A stretch of DNA of 26,336 nucleotides. Origin: a virus. The stretch covers positions 1 through 26,336 of IMG/VR virus record IMGVR_UViG_3300036845_000086; one strand, given 5' to 3'. Shown here piece by piece: positions 14,380-22,850 of the stretch; positions within the stretch are counted from its first letter, which is position 1, and each line of letters begins with the position of its first letter. Under the pieces are notes generated by a model that was given only the letters and a program-made list of their open reading frames with translations, was not told where the DNA came from and searched no databases. The position numbers and the translations under genes are program-made.

Positions 14380-15167
14380 CTGGCGTTGCAACGGCTATTG
14401 CTGGCTCCGCTGTAGTCGGCGCGGTTGGTTCAAGTATTGCTTCCGGCCAACAAGCCAAAGCGGCGCGCAACGCGCAGAACATTGCGCAGCAACAGCAACA
14501 GCAAAACATGTCGTTGCAACAGCCGTACAACACGGCTGGCCAAGGCGCGCTCTCGCAGCTTCAATACCTCGAAGGCATGGGGCCCAACAACAACCAAGGC
14601 GGCGGCGGCGCGGGTGGCTACGGCTCATTGAATGCGCCTTTCACCACGGATATGTTTCAACAGATGTCCCCCGCCTACCAGTTCACTAGGCAACAAGGTG
14701 GCCAAGGGGTACTCAATCAGGATGCGGGCACCTCGGGCGCGCTGTCGGGCTCGGCGCTGAAGGACTTGATGTCCTTCAACTCAGGCCTTGCCAACAACTC
14801 TTTCAACAACGCGTTCAATCAATATCAGACGCAGCAAACGAATACGTTCAACCGCTTAAACTCGATGGTAACCACCGGGCAAAACGCGGCGGCGGGAGTC
14901 GGCGCGCAGAACACGCAACTCGCGGGGACTGCGGCGCAAGCGGCGATAGCGCAGGGTCAAGCGCAGGCTGGCGGCACCATGGGCATTACCAATGCTCTGG
15001 GCCAGGGGGCGATAGGGGCTACCGCGTGGAACTCGATGAACAACACCACGCCACCCCCGCCCACCACTACGCCAAACTCCTATTCAGCACTGAACTCGAA
15101 TTTCTTTGATACGACCAACATCCAACCGATTCGCGACAGTAGCGGCGGCTTAGTAGGGTTGCATTGA
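14376..15167 (+). CDS. Putative DNA ejection protein 1 (gp7-type), 263 aa
   Basis: The ATG at 14376 overlaps the cupin-like stop. The product begins with a small-residue hydrophobic segment (VATAIAGSAVVGAVGSSIAS, residues 4-23). A Q/A-rich helix follows (QQAKAARNAQNIAQQQQQQN), then an A, Q, G and N-rich chain with SGSALKDLMSFNSGLANNSF and GQNAAAGVGAQNT-type repeats. This architecture, and placement as the first of three genes before the fibres, matches the small ejection proteins of P22-like phages, which leave the virion with DNA and help form a channel across the cell envelope. Sequence identity to P22 gp7 is not claimed. The stop TGA at 15165-15167 overlaps the next ATG. Confidence 0.7.
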   Translation: MTGVATAIAGSAVVGAVGSSIASGQQAKAARNAQNIAQQQQQQNMSLQQPYNTAGQGALSQLQYLEGMGPNNNQGGGGAGGYGSLNAPFTTDMFQQMSPAYQFTRQQGGQGVLNQDAGTSGALSGSALKDLMSFNSGLANNSFNNAFNQYQTQQTNTFNRLNSMVTTGQNAAAGVGAQNTQLAGTAAQAAIAQGQAQAGGTMGITNALGQGAIGATAWNSMNNTTPPPPTTTPNSYSALNSNFFDTTNIQPIRDSSGGLVGLH

Positions 15168-16786
15168 TGGCTGACTTCACACCCGTTTCGCAGCAACTCA
15201 ATACCGGTGATGTATTCGGTACGCTCAACAATGTGTTGGGCTTGCAGCAAAAGAAACAGGCGTTGCAAATTCAGGGACAAGAATTGCAACAGAAACAGAT
15301 AGAGACCACGAACCTACAGAACTATCAGAATTTCTTTAACGACTTTCGCCCCGATGAACACCAGGGCTCAAACCACATGTTGAGCATTGATAGCGTTCAT
15401 CAAATGTCGGCCTACCAAAATGCCGGTGCTGCAAAGCCGCTCATCGATCAGCAACTAAACGCCATCACCAATGGGCAAATAAAGAACAACGCTGACTTGT
15501 TCAATTTGGGTTCCAACAAGGTGAGCTTTCTGACGCAGCGGCTTGGCACGCTGGCGCGTGACGCCGATGTGCAAGCGGGCAATGATGATGGTTACACCAA
15601 GGTCAAAGCGGAATTAGAAATGTTGGGTAGCCCCGATCAATTGGGCGACACTGCGGGCCCGTGGCTTAAGAATGCTGAGAATGGCTTGAACGCCATGCAA
15701 AATAGCCCGAATCTAAAGGGCACGCTCGGCAAGCATCTGCAAAATATGCAGTATCAAGGTGTCGATACCTTGAACCAAATCAATTTGCAGAACCCGCCCA
15801 CTACGAAAGTCATGGGGCCGGACAATAGAAGCCACTTTGTTGAAAGTTCCACCACGGCATTGCCAGGGCAACCGGGCGCGCAAGTGGGCACGGAAGTACA
15901 AGAAGGCATCCCGCCCGAACGAAGGATAGTCACGGATAGAGACAATCGGCAATTTGTCTTGGAAGTCGGCACTGGCAGACTGACACCGCTCGCAGATTAT
16001 CAGCATGAGCAACAGGCACCAGGGCAACAGCCGCCCGCCGCTGCGCCACCGACTAGCGGCGCTGGCGCGACTCCCGGCGCACCACCGGCCAAGCCACCGA
16101 CACGTATTGCGCCGCCTAAGGGAATTCAGTTTCAGCAACCGGTTCCGCAGCAAAAGGAAGTCAACGACACGATCAGCGGCGCGCACGCGGCTGACCAAGA
16201 CTATTCGCTGAATCGACACATCAACAATCAGCTACTTGATTTGTCCAAGACTACGGACACCGGTCCCGGCACACAAAAGTGGCACGATGCTTTAGGCGCG
16301 GTCGCTGGCCCATTCGGTGGCAATGCGGTTTCTGACTACCAGACTATCGACGCCATGCTTGACCGGCAGATAGGCCTTGCACGCGGCAGTATGAACTTGC
16401 CTGAAACGAATGCGGGCTTGGCGACGGCGGCGGGCGCGACGGGCAAGACATCCTATGAACCGAAGGCCTTGCAAACCAAGGTGAAGCTCTCGCAAGCGCT
16501 GAATGAAGGCGCGCATGATTTTCGCAATGGTCTCGATAAGCTCATCGGCACGGGAGCCAATCAGGACCAAAGCCGCGTGATCGAATTCAAAAACGCATGG
16601 ACGCGTAACTTTGACCCGCGTGTGTACCTGTACAAAAACGCCAAGGATCGCGGCAAGTCTGATCCCGATTCGGCCAAGGAAGCATCCGCCGCAGCCGCAG
16701 CGATGACCCCGGAAGCCGCCAAGGATTTGGTGAACAAGCGGCATAACTTGAAGTTGCTATCTCAGGGAATTATCCCGCCACAATGA
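15167..16786 (+). CDS. Putative DNA ejection protein 2, 539 aa
   Basis: I start at ATG 15167, which overlaps the preceding TGA; a TTG 3 nt earlier is less likely. Residues about 1-50 are Q/L-rich and helical (NVLGLQQKKQALQIQGQELQ, QQKQIETTNLQ). The middle contains an N/Q-rich helical region and a Pro/Ala linker at about residues 284-320 (PGQQPPAAAPPTSGAGATPG). The C-terminal part (DAMLDRQIGLARGSMNLPET; LSQALNEGAHDFRNGLDKLI; DLVNKRHNLKLLSQGI) is helical again. Size, composition and position between two other such proteins agree with the middle ejection protein of P22-like phages (gp20 position). No lytic transglycosylase motif is evident. It overlaps the next gene by 4 nt (ATGA). Confidence 0.7.
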   Translation: MADFTPVSQQLNTGDVFGTLNNVLGLQQKKQALQIQGQELQQKQIETTNLQNYQNFFNDFRPDEHQGSNHMLSIDSVHQMSAYQNAGAAKPLIDQQLNAITNGQIKNNADLFNLGSNKVSFLTQRLGTLARDADVQAGNDDGYTKVKAELEMLGSPDQLGDTAGPWLKNAENGLNAMQNSPNLKGTLGKHLQNMQYQGVDTLNQINLQNPPTTKVMGPDNRSHFVESSTTALPGQPGAQVGTEVQEGIPPERRIVTDRDNRQFVLEVGTGRLTPLADYQHEQQAPGQQPPAAAPPTSGAGATPGAPPAKPPTRIAPPKGIQFQQPVPQQKEVNDTISGAHAADQDYSLNRHINNQLLDLSKTTDTGPGTQKWHDALGAVAGPFGGNAVSDYQTIDAMLDRQIGLARGSMNLPETNAGLATAAGATGKTSYEPKALQTKVKLSQALNEGAHDFRNGLDKLIGTGANQDQSRVIEFKNAWTRNFDPRVYLYKNAKDRGKSDPDSAKEASAAAAAMTPEAAKDLVNKRHNLKLLSQGIIPPQ

Positions 16787-18801
16787 GCGCCAGCGAAGAT
16801 GATATGAACGATGAGCTATCGCAACGGGCGGCTTTGGCCAAGCCGACCGTGGACGATGACTCGAACGATGATTTGGTGAAGCGCTCGAAGGGCATCACGA
16901 TTAAGCCTGCGGCATCGAGTAAGCCTGCGGCGGATGTCTCGTGGTGGGATGAGCATATGACCCCGATACTTCGGGACAATACGCTGAACCCCGTCGCGGG
17001 TGGTGCGGAAGCCCTCATGTCCGGGGTGACTGGATTGGCTTCCTACACTGCCGGGAACCTCGCGGGTCTTGCCCTCACGGCTAAGGATGCGCTTACCGGC
17101 AATCTAGATTCCGATGCCGAAGGCCTTAAGCGTGACATCCAAGAGCGCAACACCTACCAGCCCCGCACCATTGCGGGCGCGGCCATCAACAAGGTCCTAG
17201 GCCTTCCCGGTCGGGCCTTGGGTGCTGTCGCTGAACCGGTGGCGGATTTGTATGGCAAAGGGGCCAGGGCTTTAGGGGTGCCGGAACCGGCCATCTCCGG
17301 GCTGCAAGGCGGCATCAAGGAGCTATACCAGCAAGCCCCGGCATTCATTGGCGGCAGAAAAATAGCGGAAGCCCCCAAGCCCGAACCCCCGATAGTGCCG
17401 CCGCAGGCCGCACTAGATACCACCTATGCAAGTGGGTCAATGGGTGCCGCGAAGACCGCGCCACGCATTGGGGATGCCAGCCCGCCGCTGCAAGCGGAAA
17501 TAAAAGACGCCATCAATTCTGGCGATACATTGGATCACGAAGCGATGACCCGGCAGATGCGCGCCGATAAGTTTGGTGTGCAATTGACCAAGGGCCAAGC
17601 GACGCAGGATGAGGCGCAACTATTCAACGAAGAGCATTCGAACCATACCGACTTTTCTACCCGTCGATCAGATACCAATAAAGCGCTCATCAAAGGCATC
17701 ACCGATGAGCAAACGAAGGTAACCGGTGGACAGGCCGGTGGCGCTGATCCCGTCACCGCTGGCCAATCCCTCATCGATGAGTACAAAACCGTTGACGCGC
17801 CTTTGAAGGCGGATGCGCGGGCCAAGTGGAAGGCATTCCAAGATGCGGCGGGCGGCGCACTGCCGATTGAACCGGGCGACTTCACCACCAATGTCGCGGC
17901 CAATTTGAAGGCTACCGGCAAGACTCGATACTTGCCGAGTGATGTGGCGGGCGACATTGCCGACATCGACAACGGTGAACCATTCACGGTTGAGCGGTGG
18001 GATAATCTCAAGACCAATCTAGCGGCGGCGCAGCGCACCGCTGAACGCAGCGGCAACACCAATGCGGGCCTTGCCATCAGTGCCGCTCGCGATGCGGTTG
18101 AAAACTATCAATTCAAAGGCCTGGACCCGAAGCTAGCTGAGTTGAATTCGCAAGCCCGTGCCGCGACCAAATTGCGTTACGACAAGATGAAAGCGGACCC
18201 GGCCTATGACGTTGCGGTCAATGACCGGAAACCGGTTGGCCAGCTATCCACGGAAGCCGATGATTTTATCGACAAGCATGTCATCAACGGTGACCGGGCG
18301 AGCTTGGTAGAGATGCAAAAGAATCTTGCCAGTAGTCCTAGCGCAAAGGCGACCATTGCGAACGCTGCATTCAATCGCTTGAAAACGAAAGCGGGCATCG
18401 ACCCGTATAGCGACAAGGGTAATTTTTCCAACACGGGGTTTAACCGCGCAGTGCGTGACATGCCGAATTTACCCTACATGATTGGTCGCGATTCGATGGA
18501 ACGAATGACGGACTTAGGGAATGTCGCTGACGATGCGATGTTCCAGCCGAAGGGCTACAAGTACAACAACTCCGGGACCGGCATCGTCGCGGGCATCGTT
18601 CAGAAAGTAGGCAAGCCCGTGGGTAGGCTCCTTGAGACGGGGGTCAATTCCTTCACCGGTAAGTTGAAAGTCGGCAGTGGCGCAAGGGAAGCCGTTACCG
18701 ATTACATGGAAGACAATTGGCGCAAAGAATCATTGAAACCAGGGGCGGGAATTCGCACCAAGGCAACACCACAGACAAACCCGATGGGTACACCACCGTA
18801 A
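16783..18801 (+). CDS. Putative DNA ejection protein 3 / large internal virion protein, 672 aa
   Basis: The ATG at 16783 overlaps the previous gene by 4 nt. The N-terminus is acidic, then residues about 70-105 and 130-165 are Gly/Ala-rich and weakly hydrophobic (GGAEALMSGVTGLASYTAGN; NKVLGLPGRALGAVAEPVAD), like membrane-active segments in ejection proteins. The remainder is helical and charged, with AEIKDAINSGDTLDHEAMTR, ATQDEAQLFNEEHSNHTDFS and LNSQARAATKLRYDKMKADP. It is the last and largest of three genes directly before the fibres, the position of P22 gp16. A role in building the trans-envelope conduit during infection is inferred. I see no muramidase or protease motif. Confidence 0.72.
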   Translation: MSASEDDMNDELSQRAALAKPTVDDDSNDDLVKRSKGITIKPAASSKPAADVSWWDEHMTPILRDNTLNPVAGGAEALMSGVTGLASYTAGNLAGLALTAKDALTGNLDSDAEGLKRDIQERNTYQPRTIAGAAINKVLGLPGRALGAVAEPVADLYGKGARALGVPEPAISGLQGGIKELYQQAPAFIGGRKIAEAPKPEPPIVPPQAALDTTYASGSMGAAKTAPRIGDASPPLQAEIKDAINSGDTLDHEAMTRQMRADKFGVQLTKGQATQDEAQLFNEEHSNHTDFSTRRSDTNKALIKGITDEQTKVTGGQAGGADPVTAGQSLIDEYKTVDAPLKADARAKWKAFQDAAGGALPIEPGDFTTNVAANLKATGKTRYLPSDVAGDIADIDNGEPFTVERWDNLKTNLAAAQRTAERSGNTNAGLAISAARDAVENYQFKGLDPKLAELNSQARAATKLRYDKMKADPAYDVAVNDRKPVGQLSTEADDFIDKHVINGDRASLVEMQKNLASSPSAKATIANAAFNRLKTKAGIDPYSDKGNFSNTGFNRAVRDMPNLPYMIGRDSMERMTDLGNVADDAMFQPKGYKYNNSGTGIVAGIVQKVGKPVGRLLETGVNSFTGKLKVGSGAREAVTDYMEDNWRKESLKPGAGIRTKATPQTNPMGTPP

Positions 18802-18805
18802 CATC

Positions 18806-20728
18806 ATGACCGCTGCTTTCCTCGCGCCCAATGCTCAATTTCGCAGTTGGGACAATAGCGGCGCGCCTTTAGTTGGTGGCCAGCTATTCACTTACGCCGC
18901 AGGCACCACCACCCCGATAGCCACCTACACCGATTCGACCGCAGGCACACCGAACACCAATCCGATAATCCTGAACTCTCGCGGCGAAGCGCAAGTTTGG
19001 TTGCTACCGAATGTCGGCTACAAGTTCATCTTGCAAGATTCAAGCGGCAATCCGATATGGACCGTTGATCAGATTTTCAACAGCCAATTGCTCACCCTTT
19101 TCGGTGGGGTGGATACGGGTTCGAACAACGCGTACATCCTGAACTTCAATACGCCATTCACCTCCTACACCAATGGTGAGGTGATTTATTTCATCCCTAG
19201 TACTACCAACACTGCGATACCGCAGCCCGTTACTCTCAATGTAAACGGGCTTGGGCCCATCCCTATCGTCAACATCAACGGTAGCGCTCTGGGTGCTGGC
19301 CAAATTCAGGCTGGCCAAACAACGCAAGTGATGTATTACAACGGTTCGTTTCAACTCATCTCGATTGGTTCTTTCAGTGGCGTGACTATCGGCACCTTCG
19401 GCCAAGAGTCATCGATTGCTTCCGCCGCGACCACGGACCTCGGCACCGCGCTACAGCATGTCGTCCTCATCACCGGCACCAACACCATTACTAGTTTCGG
19501 CACTTCGGCCAACATAGCCGCGCCGATCTTTCACGTGCGCTTTTCGGCATCGCTGCTACTGACCAATTCTAATTCACTGATCCTACCGGGCGCAGCCAAC
19601 ATCCAAACCCAAGCGGGGGATGCGCTCTTGGCGCAGTACCTTGGGAGCGGCACGTGGAAGGTGAACTTCTACCAGACTGCTATCGGTGGGGGCTCAACCA
19701 ATCCCAGTAAGATCAAACCGGCAGATACGACACTTAGCACCGCGACGTTAACCGCTGATCCTGACTTGATCACGCCAGTTCTCGCGATTGGCCGATACAT
19801 TTTCAACATCTATTTGGTATTTGATTCGAGTGTCGCGGGGTCAGGATTTAAATGGGGCAATGGTGGCACCGTGGTCGATTCGCGGGGGGTGGCTCCTTCG
19901 CTTGGTTTCGGCTTGGTCAATGCCGCTGCTTACGGTCCCACCAATGTAAATATTTATTCATCGGCGGCGGGACACGCAACGGTCTCTACTGGCCCCAATA
20001 GCAATGCGGTCTCGTGGACGGGATCACTACTAGTCGGCACCGCAGGCACCTTCGGCATTTCGTGGGCGCAGAACACTGCATCTGGTGGAAACACGATTCT
20101 GCGCGCTGGCAGTTTTCTGCAATTGCAGTTGGTGAGTACCGGTAGCGTATCGAACGCCATCACGCACACCTACACCACGGCGGGGAGCTTCACCGAAACT
20201 ATCCCCACCGGTTACAACAACGTGACCATTGAGGTATGGGGCGCAAGTGCGGGCGGGGCCACTTCCGGTTTCTCTGCGCAAGGTGGTGGCGGCGGCGGGA
20301 GTGGCGGCTACGCGCTCTCGAACTATTCAGTGACCGGTCATGGCGGGCAAACCATGGCATTCGTTGTGGGCGCATTGGGAGCCTATAACGCGGCACCCGG
20401 CACGGCGGCGGGCACCTCATCTGCTACCAGCGGCACGTTCACTATCACCGGCATGAATTGCTTGGGCGGCATCGTGGGCACTCAACCGGCATCGAACTTT
20501 GCCGGTGGTCCTGGTGGCCCTGGCGGCACGGCAACCGGTGGCAATGTGAGCAACACCACCGGCAACACGGGCGGCAGTGGCGCGGGTCCATTCGGCGGCG
20601 GCGGCGGCTTGGGTGTCCCTGGCATCAATGGCGGCGGCAATTCCGGTGGTGTCGGTGCCAATGCAACCCCATCCCCACCGGGCACCGCTGGCTTGCCCGG
20701 TGTCGTTGTCTTTAGGTACACCGTATGA
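18806..20728 (+). CDS. Tail fibre 1 with glycine-rich tip, 640 aa
   Basis: Residues 6-90 form a phage fibre anchor domain: [20 protein letters not shown], then [34 protein letters not shown]. Residues about 250-450 form a beta region (KADTTLSTATLTADPDL..., GTFGISWAQNTAS, AGSFLQLQLVSTG). Residues about 452-640 are a glycine-rich domain: THTYTTAGSFTETIPTGYNN, VTIEVWGASAGGA, then GGGGGGSGGYA, GGPGGPGG, FGGGGGLGVPG and a final VVVFRYTV. Such tips can fold as polyglycine-II-like bundles and are associated with receptor binding in phage adhesins. It probably binds the host surface. The anchor is duplicated in the next gene, which overlaps by 4 nt (ATGA). No strong ribosome-binding site is seen before ATG 18806. 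Confidence 0.85.
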   Translation: MTAAFLAPNAQFRSWDNSGAPLVGGQLFTYAAGTTTPIATYTDSTAGTPNTNPIILNSRGEAQVWLLPNVGYKFILQDSSGNPIWTVDQIFNSQLLTLFGGVDTGSNNAYILNFNTPFTSYTNGEVIYFIPSTTNTAIPQPVTLNVNGLGPIPIVNINGSALGAGQIQAGQTTQVMYYNGSFQLISIGSFSGVTIGTFGQESSIASAATTDLGTALQHVVLITGTNTITSFGTSANIAAPIFHVRFSASLLLTNSNSLILPGAANIQTQAGDALLAQYLGSGTWKVNFYQTAIGGGSTNPSKIKPADTTLSTATLTADPDLITPVLAIGRYIFNIYLVFDSSVAGSGFKWGNGGTVVDSRGVAPSLGFGLVNAAAYGPTNVNIYSSAAGHATVSTGPNSNAVSWTGSLLVGTAGTFGISWAQNTASGGNTILRAGSFLQLQLVSTGSVSNAITHTYTTAGSFTETIPTGYNNVTIEVWGASAGGATSGFSAQGGGGGGSGGYALSNYSVTGHGGQTMAFVVGALGAYNAAPGTAAGTSSATSGTFTITGMNCLGGIVGTQPASNFAGGPGGPGGTATGGNVSNTTGNTGGSGAGPFGGGGGLGVPGINGGGNSGGVGANATPSPPGTAGLPGVVVFRYTV

Positions 20729-21393
20729 GCGTAGTACTAGCCCCGTCGCCAATCTTCCGTGGTGTCGCGAACGATGGCACGGCGCTGGTGGGTGGCCAGC
20801 TATTTACCTATATCGCAGGCACCACCACGCCACAAGCGACATGGATCGATTCGACCCAAACCACGCAAAACACCAACCCCGTGATATTGAATTCGCGTGG
20901 CGAAGCGAATGTATGGATTAACCCCGCGCTCATCTACAAGTTCGTTCTACAGGATTCGGCTGGCAATCCGATTTGGACGGTGGACCAAATCAATGGGGTG
21001 GGGCAATCAATCGTTACCAAGACCTTCACCCCCGCGCTCGCGTTTCAAGGGGGAGGTTCAGTCACTCAAACTGTGCAATACGCAAATTACAGCGTGGTTG
21101 GTAATGTGGTGACCTTCGTCGCCAAAATAAATTGGAGCGCAATCGCCGCACCAAGCGGTAACGTGACCGTTACTGGCTTGCCGATTGCGCCCAACATTGC
21201 CATGCAATTTGTTCCCATCAGCGTGTGGTGGGCCGGTCTTAACTTGACCGGCACCACGTTTCTAATGTTGCTACAGGCTGGCTTGACCACGGCTCTTACA
21301 TTCAACATGACCACCACTAGCAGCAACAACCTTCAAGGCTCCGCATTGCAAGCTAGCGGGCAATTGGTTTTTGGTGGCAGTTACCAAATCTAG
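20725..21393 (+). CDS. Tail fibre 2, sharing the anchor of fibre 1, 222 aa
   Basis: The ATG at 20725 overlaps the end of fibre 1. Residues 5-89 align without gaps to residues 6-90 of fibre 1, with about 59 of 85 positions identical by hand count; [23 protein letters not shown] and [10 protein letters not shown] are shared. Residues about 95-222 are different: a compact beta domain with [20 protein letters not shown] and [20 protein letters not shown], a style common in short phage fibre tips, and lacking the glycine-rich region. It probably attaches at the same site as fibre 1 and offers an alternative or additional receptor-binding tip. Its TAG stop overlaps the csrA stop on the other strand by 3 nt. 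Confidence 0.83.
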   Translation: MSVVLAPSPIFRGVANDGTALVGGQLFTYIAGTTTPQATWIDSTQTTQNTNPVILNSRGEANVWINPALIYKFVLQDSAGNPIWTVDQINGVGQSIVTKTFTPALAFQGGGSVTQTVQYANYSVVGNVVTFVAKINWSAIAAPSGNVTVTGLPIAPNIAMQFVPISVWWAGLNLTGTTFLMLLQAGLTTALTFNMTTTSSNNLQGSALQASGQLVFGGSYQI

Positions 21394-21578
21394 CGATTGC
21401 CGATGCTCTGCGCCTTGTCGGGATGAATCTTCGCGTAAATCTCTTCCCGATGAACCTCGACATCCTTGGGCGCGTTCACCCCTAGCCGCACTTGGTTGCC
21501 CTTGACCCCTAGCACCGTCACGGTGATGTGGTCCCCAATCTTCAACGATTCACTTACCCGCCTTGTCAAAATAAGCAT
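21390..21578 (-). CDS. csrA: CsrA/RsmA-family RNA-binding translational regulator
   Basis: The 62-residue product [20 protein letters not shown] continues with [20 protein letters not shown] and [11 protein letters not shown], near-identical in pattern to bacterial CsrA. Key RNA-contact residues L4 and R44 (in VHREE) are present. CsrA dimers bind GGA motifs in mRNA leaders and block or alter translation. The start is ATG 21578, because an AAGGAG ribosome-binding site lies just upstream and the family begins with MLILTRR; ten upstream in-frame residues are not native. It is the last gene of a three-gene leftward cassette, 26 nt after the triple-HTH gene, and its TAG overlaps the convergent fibre stop. 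Targets could be phage or host transcripts. Recent transfer from a gammaproteobacterial-type source is an inference. Confidence 0.95.
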   Translation of the reverse strand: MLILTRRVSESLKIGDHITVTVLGVKGNQVRLGVNAPKDVEVHREEIYAKIHPDKAQSIGNR

Positions 21579-21604
21579 TGGAACTCCTTTTCGAATAACT
21601 CTGA

Positions 21605-22480
21605 TCATTTGGTCAAACTATTCAGCGCCATCATTGCTAGCAAGTGCGCCTGATCGAACTCCTTTATAACTCCCCTTTGTAGCATCCCTGTACATTCATC
21701 CTTCGCGTGCCTCAAGAATGAAATGGCGTCGCGCACGGTAACGGGTATAGGGATGACTTTGCCGCCCGTCGCATCGAAGGGCACCCCTAGAGCATTCGCC
21801 ACCGCTTTGGTGCCTTCGGCGCGTTTTATATAGGCCCTCGGTATCTTCCCGCCCAAAGTCCGCCGCCAATAGTCGATGCCACTCGGTGTGACTCCAATTT
21901 CCGCACCGATATCAGTAATCCGCTCACCCGCCGCAACCCTTGCCAGCACCGCTAGCTTTTCCTCGCGGCTGAACTTGCTCACTCCTATTTTTGCTGTGGG
22001 CGATACCGCGTGCTTGGCGTGATGCGAACGGCGCTGCGCTTTCTTGGCGGTCTCCGGCGATAGCTTGCGACGCCACGCCGAAAGCATGCTGGTGGATATT
22101 TTCAAATCCTTGCAGATGATATCAAGCGTTTCCTTGCCCTTGTTCCACCGCTCAACCGCTTTGCGTTTGAAGACATCGGAATAAACGGTCAAGCCGCCCG
22201 GTGTCTTGGTGACGCCAGCTACCTTGGTGGGCTTGGCTTTGGCCTTCTCGCCTAAATCGCCATTCATCCACCGTCGCAGCATGGTGGGGTGTAGGTCCAT
22301 TTCCCTGGCTAGCACCACCATTTGCCCTTTCCATTTCTTAGCCCTCGCGACTGCGGCACGTTTAAACGCCTCATCGAACTCGCGGCGCGGCACTATCCGC
22401 CGACCCTTAGAATCGGTGCGCTTAAGTTGTACTGTCGGTTCCGGGGCGGCTATCTCACTTGCTACGTTACCTTCGGCCAT
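21605..22480 (-). CDS. Protein with three tandem helix-turn-helix repeats, 291 aa
   Basis: The ATG at 22480 has an AGAGGATC ribosome-binding site. Three similar segments resemble IS3/IS911 OrfA-type or homeodomain-like HTH units. Repeat 1 is residues 35-74 ([20 protein letters not shown] ... [13 protein letters not shown]). Repeat 2 is 100-140 ([20 protein letters not shown] ... [13 protein letters not shown]). Repeat 3 is 169-209 ([20 protein letters not shown] ... [13 protein letters not shown]). Basic linkers join them. Residues 221-291 form a different helical domain ([20 protein letters not shown]). No transposase DDE catalytic domain follows, so this is unlikely to be an IS remnant. A DNA-binding regulator contacting an extended or repeated site is inferred. 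It lies between the zinc-finger gene (14-nt overlap) and csrA. Confidence 0.78.
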   Translation of the reverse strand: MAEGNVASEIAAPEPTVQLKRTDSKGRRIVPRREFDEAFKRAAVARAKKWKGQMVVLAREMDLHPTMLRRWMNGDLGEKAKAKPTKVAGVTKTPGGLTVYSDVFKRKAVERWNKGKETLDIICKDLKISTSMLSAWRRKLSPETAKKAQRRSHHAKHAVSPTAKIGVSKFSREEKLAVLARVAAGERITDIGAEIGVTPSGIDYWRRTLGGKIPRAYIKRAEGTKAVANALGVPFDATGGKVIPIPVTVRDAISFLRHAKDECTGMLQRGVIKEFDQAHLLAMMALNSLTK

Positions 22481-22712
22481 TTCTCTTGATCCTCTTTTCG
22501 CGGCGGTATGATGCTAATTGGGTGATGTCTTCGCGCCGCTCTTCAATATGCTCGGCACGGAATAAGTACTTACCTAAACGCTTGGTGTAATCCAGTATTT
22601 CGGCTGGACGTTTCTTTGAGTGGTACGCCATCGACTGACGGCAGTTTGAACAAAACTTTCGACGTGCGTTGCCCGTAAGAACATTCGGGCAGTTCATTGT
22701 TGGACACTTCAC
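22467..22712 (-). CDS. Small Cys-rich zinc-finger-like protein, 81 aa
   Basis: A GTG start at 22712 has a well placed AAGGAG ribosome-binding site 5 nt upstream. The 81-residue product contains C3-x4-C8 ... C21-x2-C24 (MKCPTMNCPN, then KFCSNCRQS), a four-cysteine arrangement that could bind Zn(II). A basic, helical C-terminal half follows (SKKRPAEILDYTKRLGKYLF, RAEHIEERREDITQLASYRR), ending in [10 protein letters not shown]. It overlaps the triple-HTH gene by 14 nt, so the two are co-transcribed. Small proteins with this layout are often nucleic-acid binding, but no specific family is recognised. It is the first gene of the leftward csrA cassette, read from the non-coding region at 22713-23125. 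Confidence 0.72.
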   Translation of the reverse strand: MKCPTMNCPNVLTGNARRKFCSNCRQSMAYHSKKRPAEILDYTKRLGKYLFRAEHIEERREDITQLASYRREKRIKRNGRR

Positions 22713-22850
22713 TGCTACTCCTTGGCAAGGCGCGGGATGCGCCCATCGATTGGTCTAGCTCCTTTGGTTGCGAGTCAAGAAGAGTTTACCCCCGACACCG
22801 ATATAATTGAAACAGGGACCTTAAGGAGGGGCCCCAAGCGATGTAATTAG

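Noticed and set aside
14336-14533. Cys-rich 65-aa minus-strand frame (poly-Cys run)
   Set aside because: The cysteines are the antisense reading of glutamine-rich CAG/CAA codons in ejection protein 1, not a gene.
17535-18077. 180-aa minus-strand frame inside ejection protein 3
   Set aside because: It is a shadow of the well supported plus-strand gene; no initiation signal or recognisable domain.
18806-21393. Diversity-generating retroelement targeting the tail fibres
   Set aside because: No reverse transcriptase gene, template repeat or adenine-biased variable repeat is visible near the fibre ends.
21579-21608. Upstream in-frame start for CsrA giving ten extra residues
   Set aside because: CsrA proteins begin MLILTRR, and the AAGGAG ribosome-binding site lies inside the extension, so ATG 21578 is the start.
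21605-22480. IS3-type transposase OrfA remnant
   Set aside because: HTH units resemble OrfA, but there are three in tandem, no DDE-containing OrfB, no terminal inverted repeats and the frame is intact.
22785-22807. Complete sigma-70 promoter using TATAAT at 22802-22807
   Set aside because: The -10 match is perfect, but TTTACC is only 11 bp upstream and no -35 lies at 16-18 bp, so a confident promoter call is not justified.
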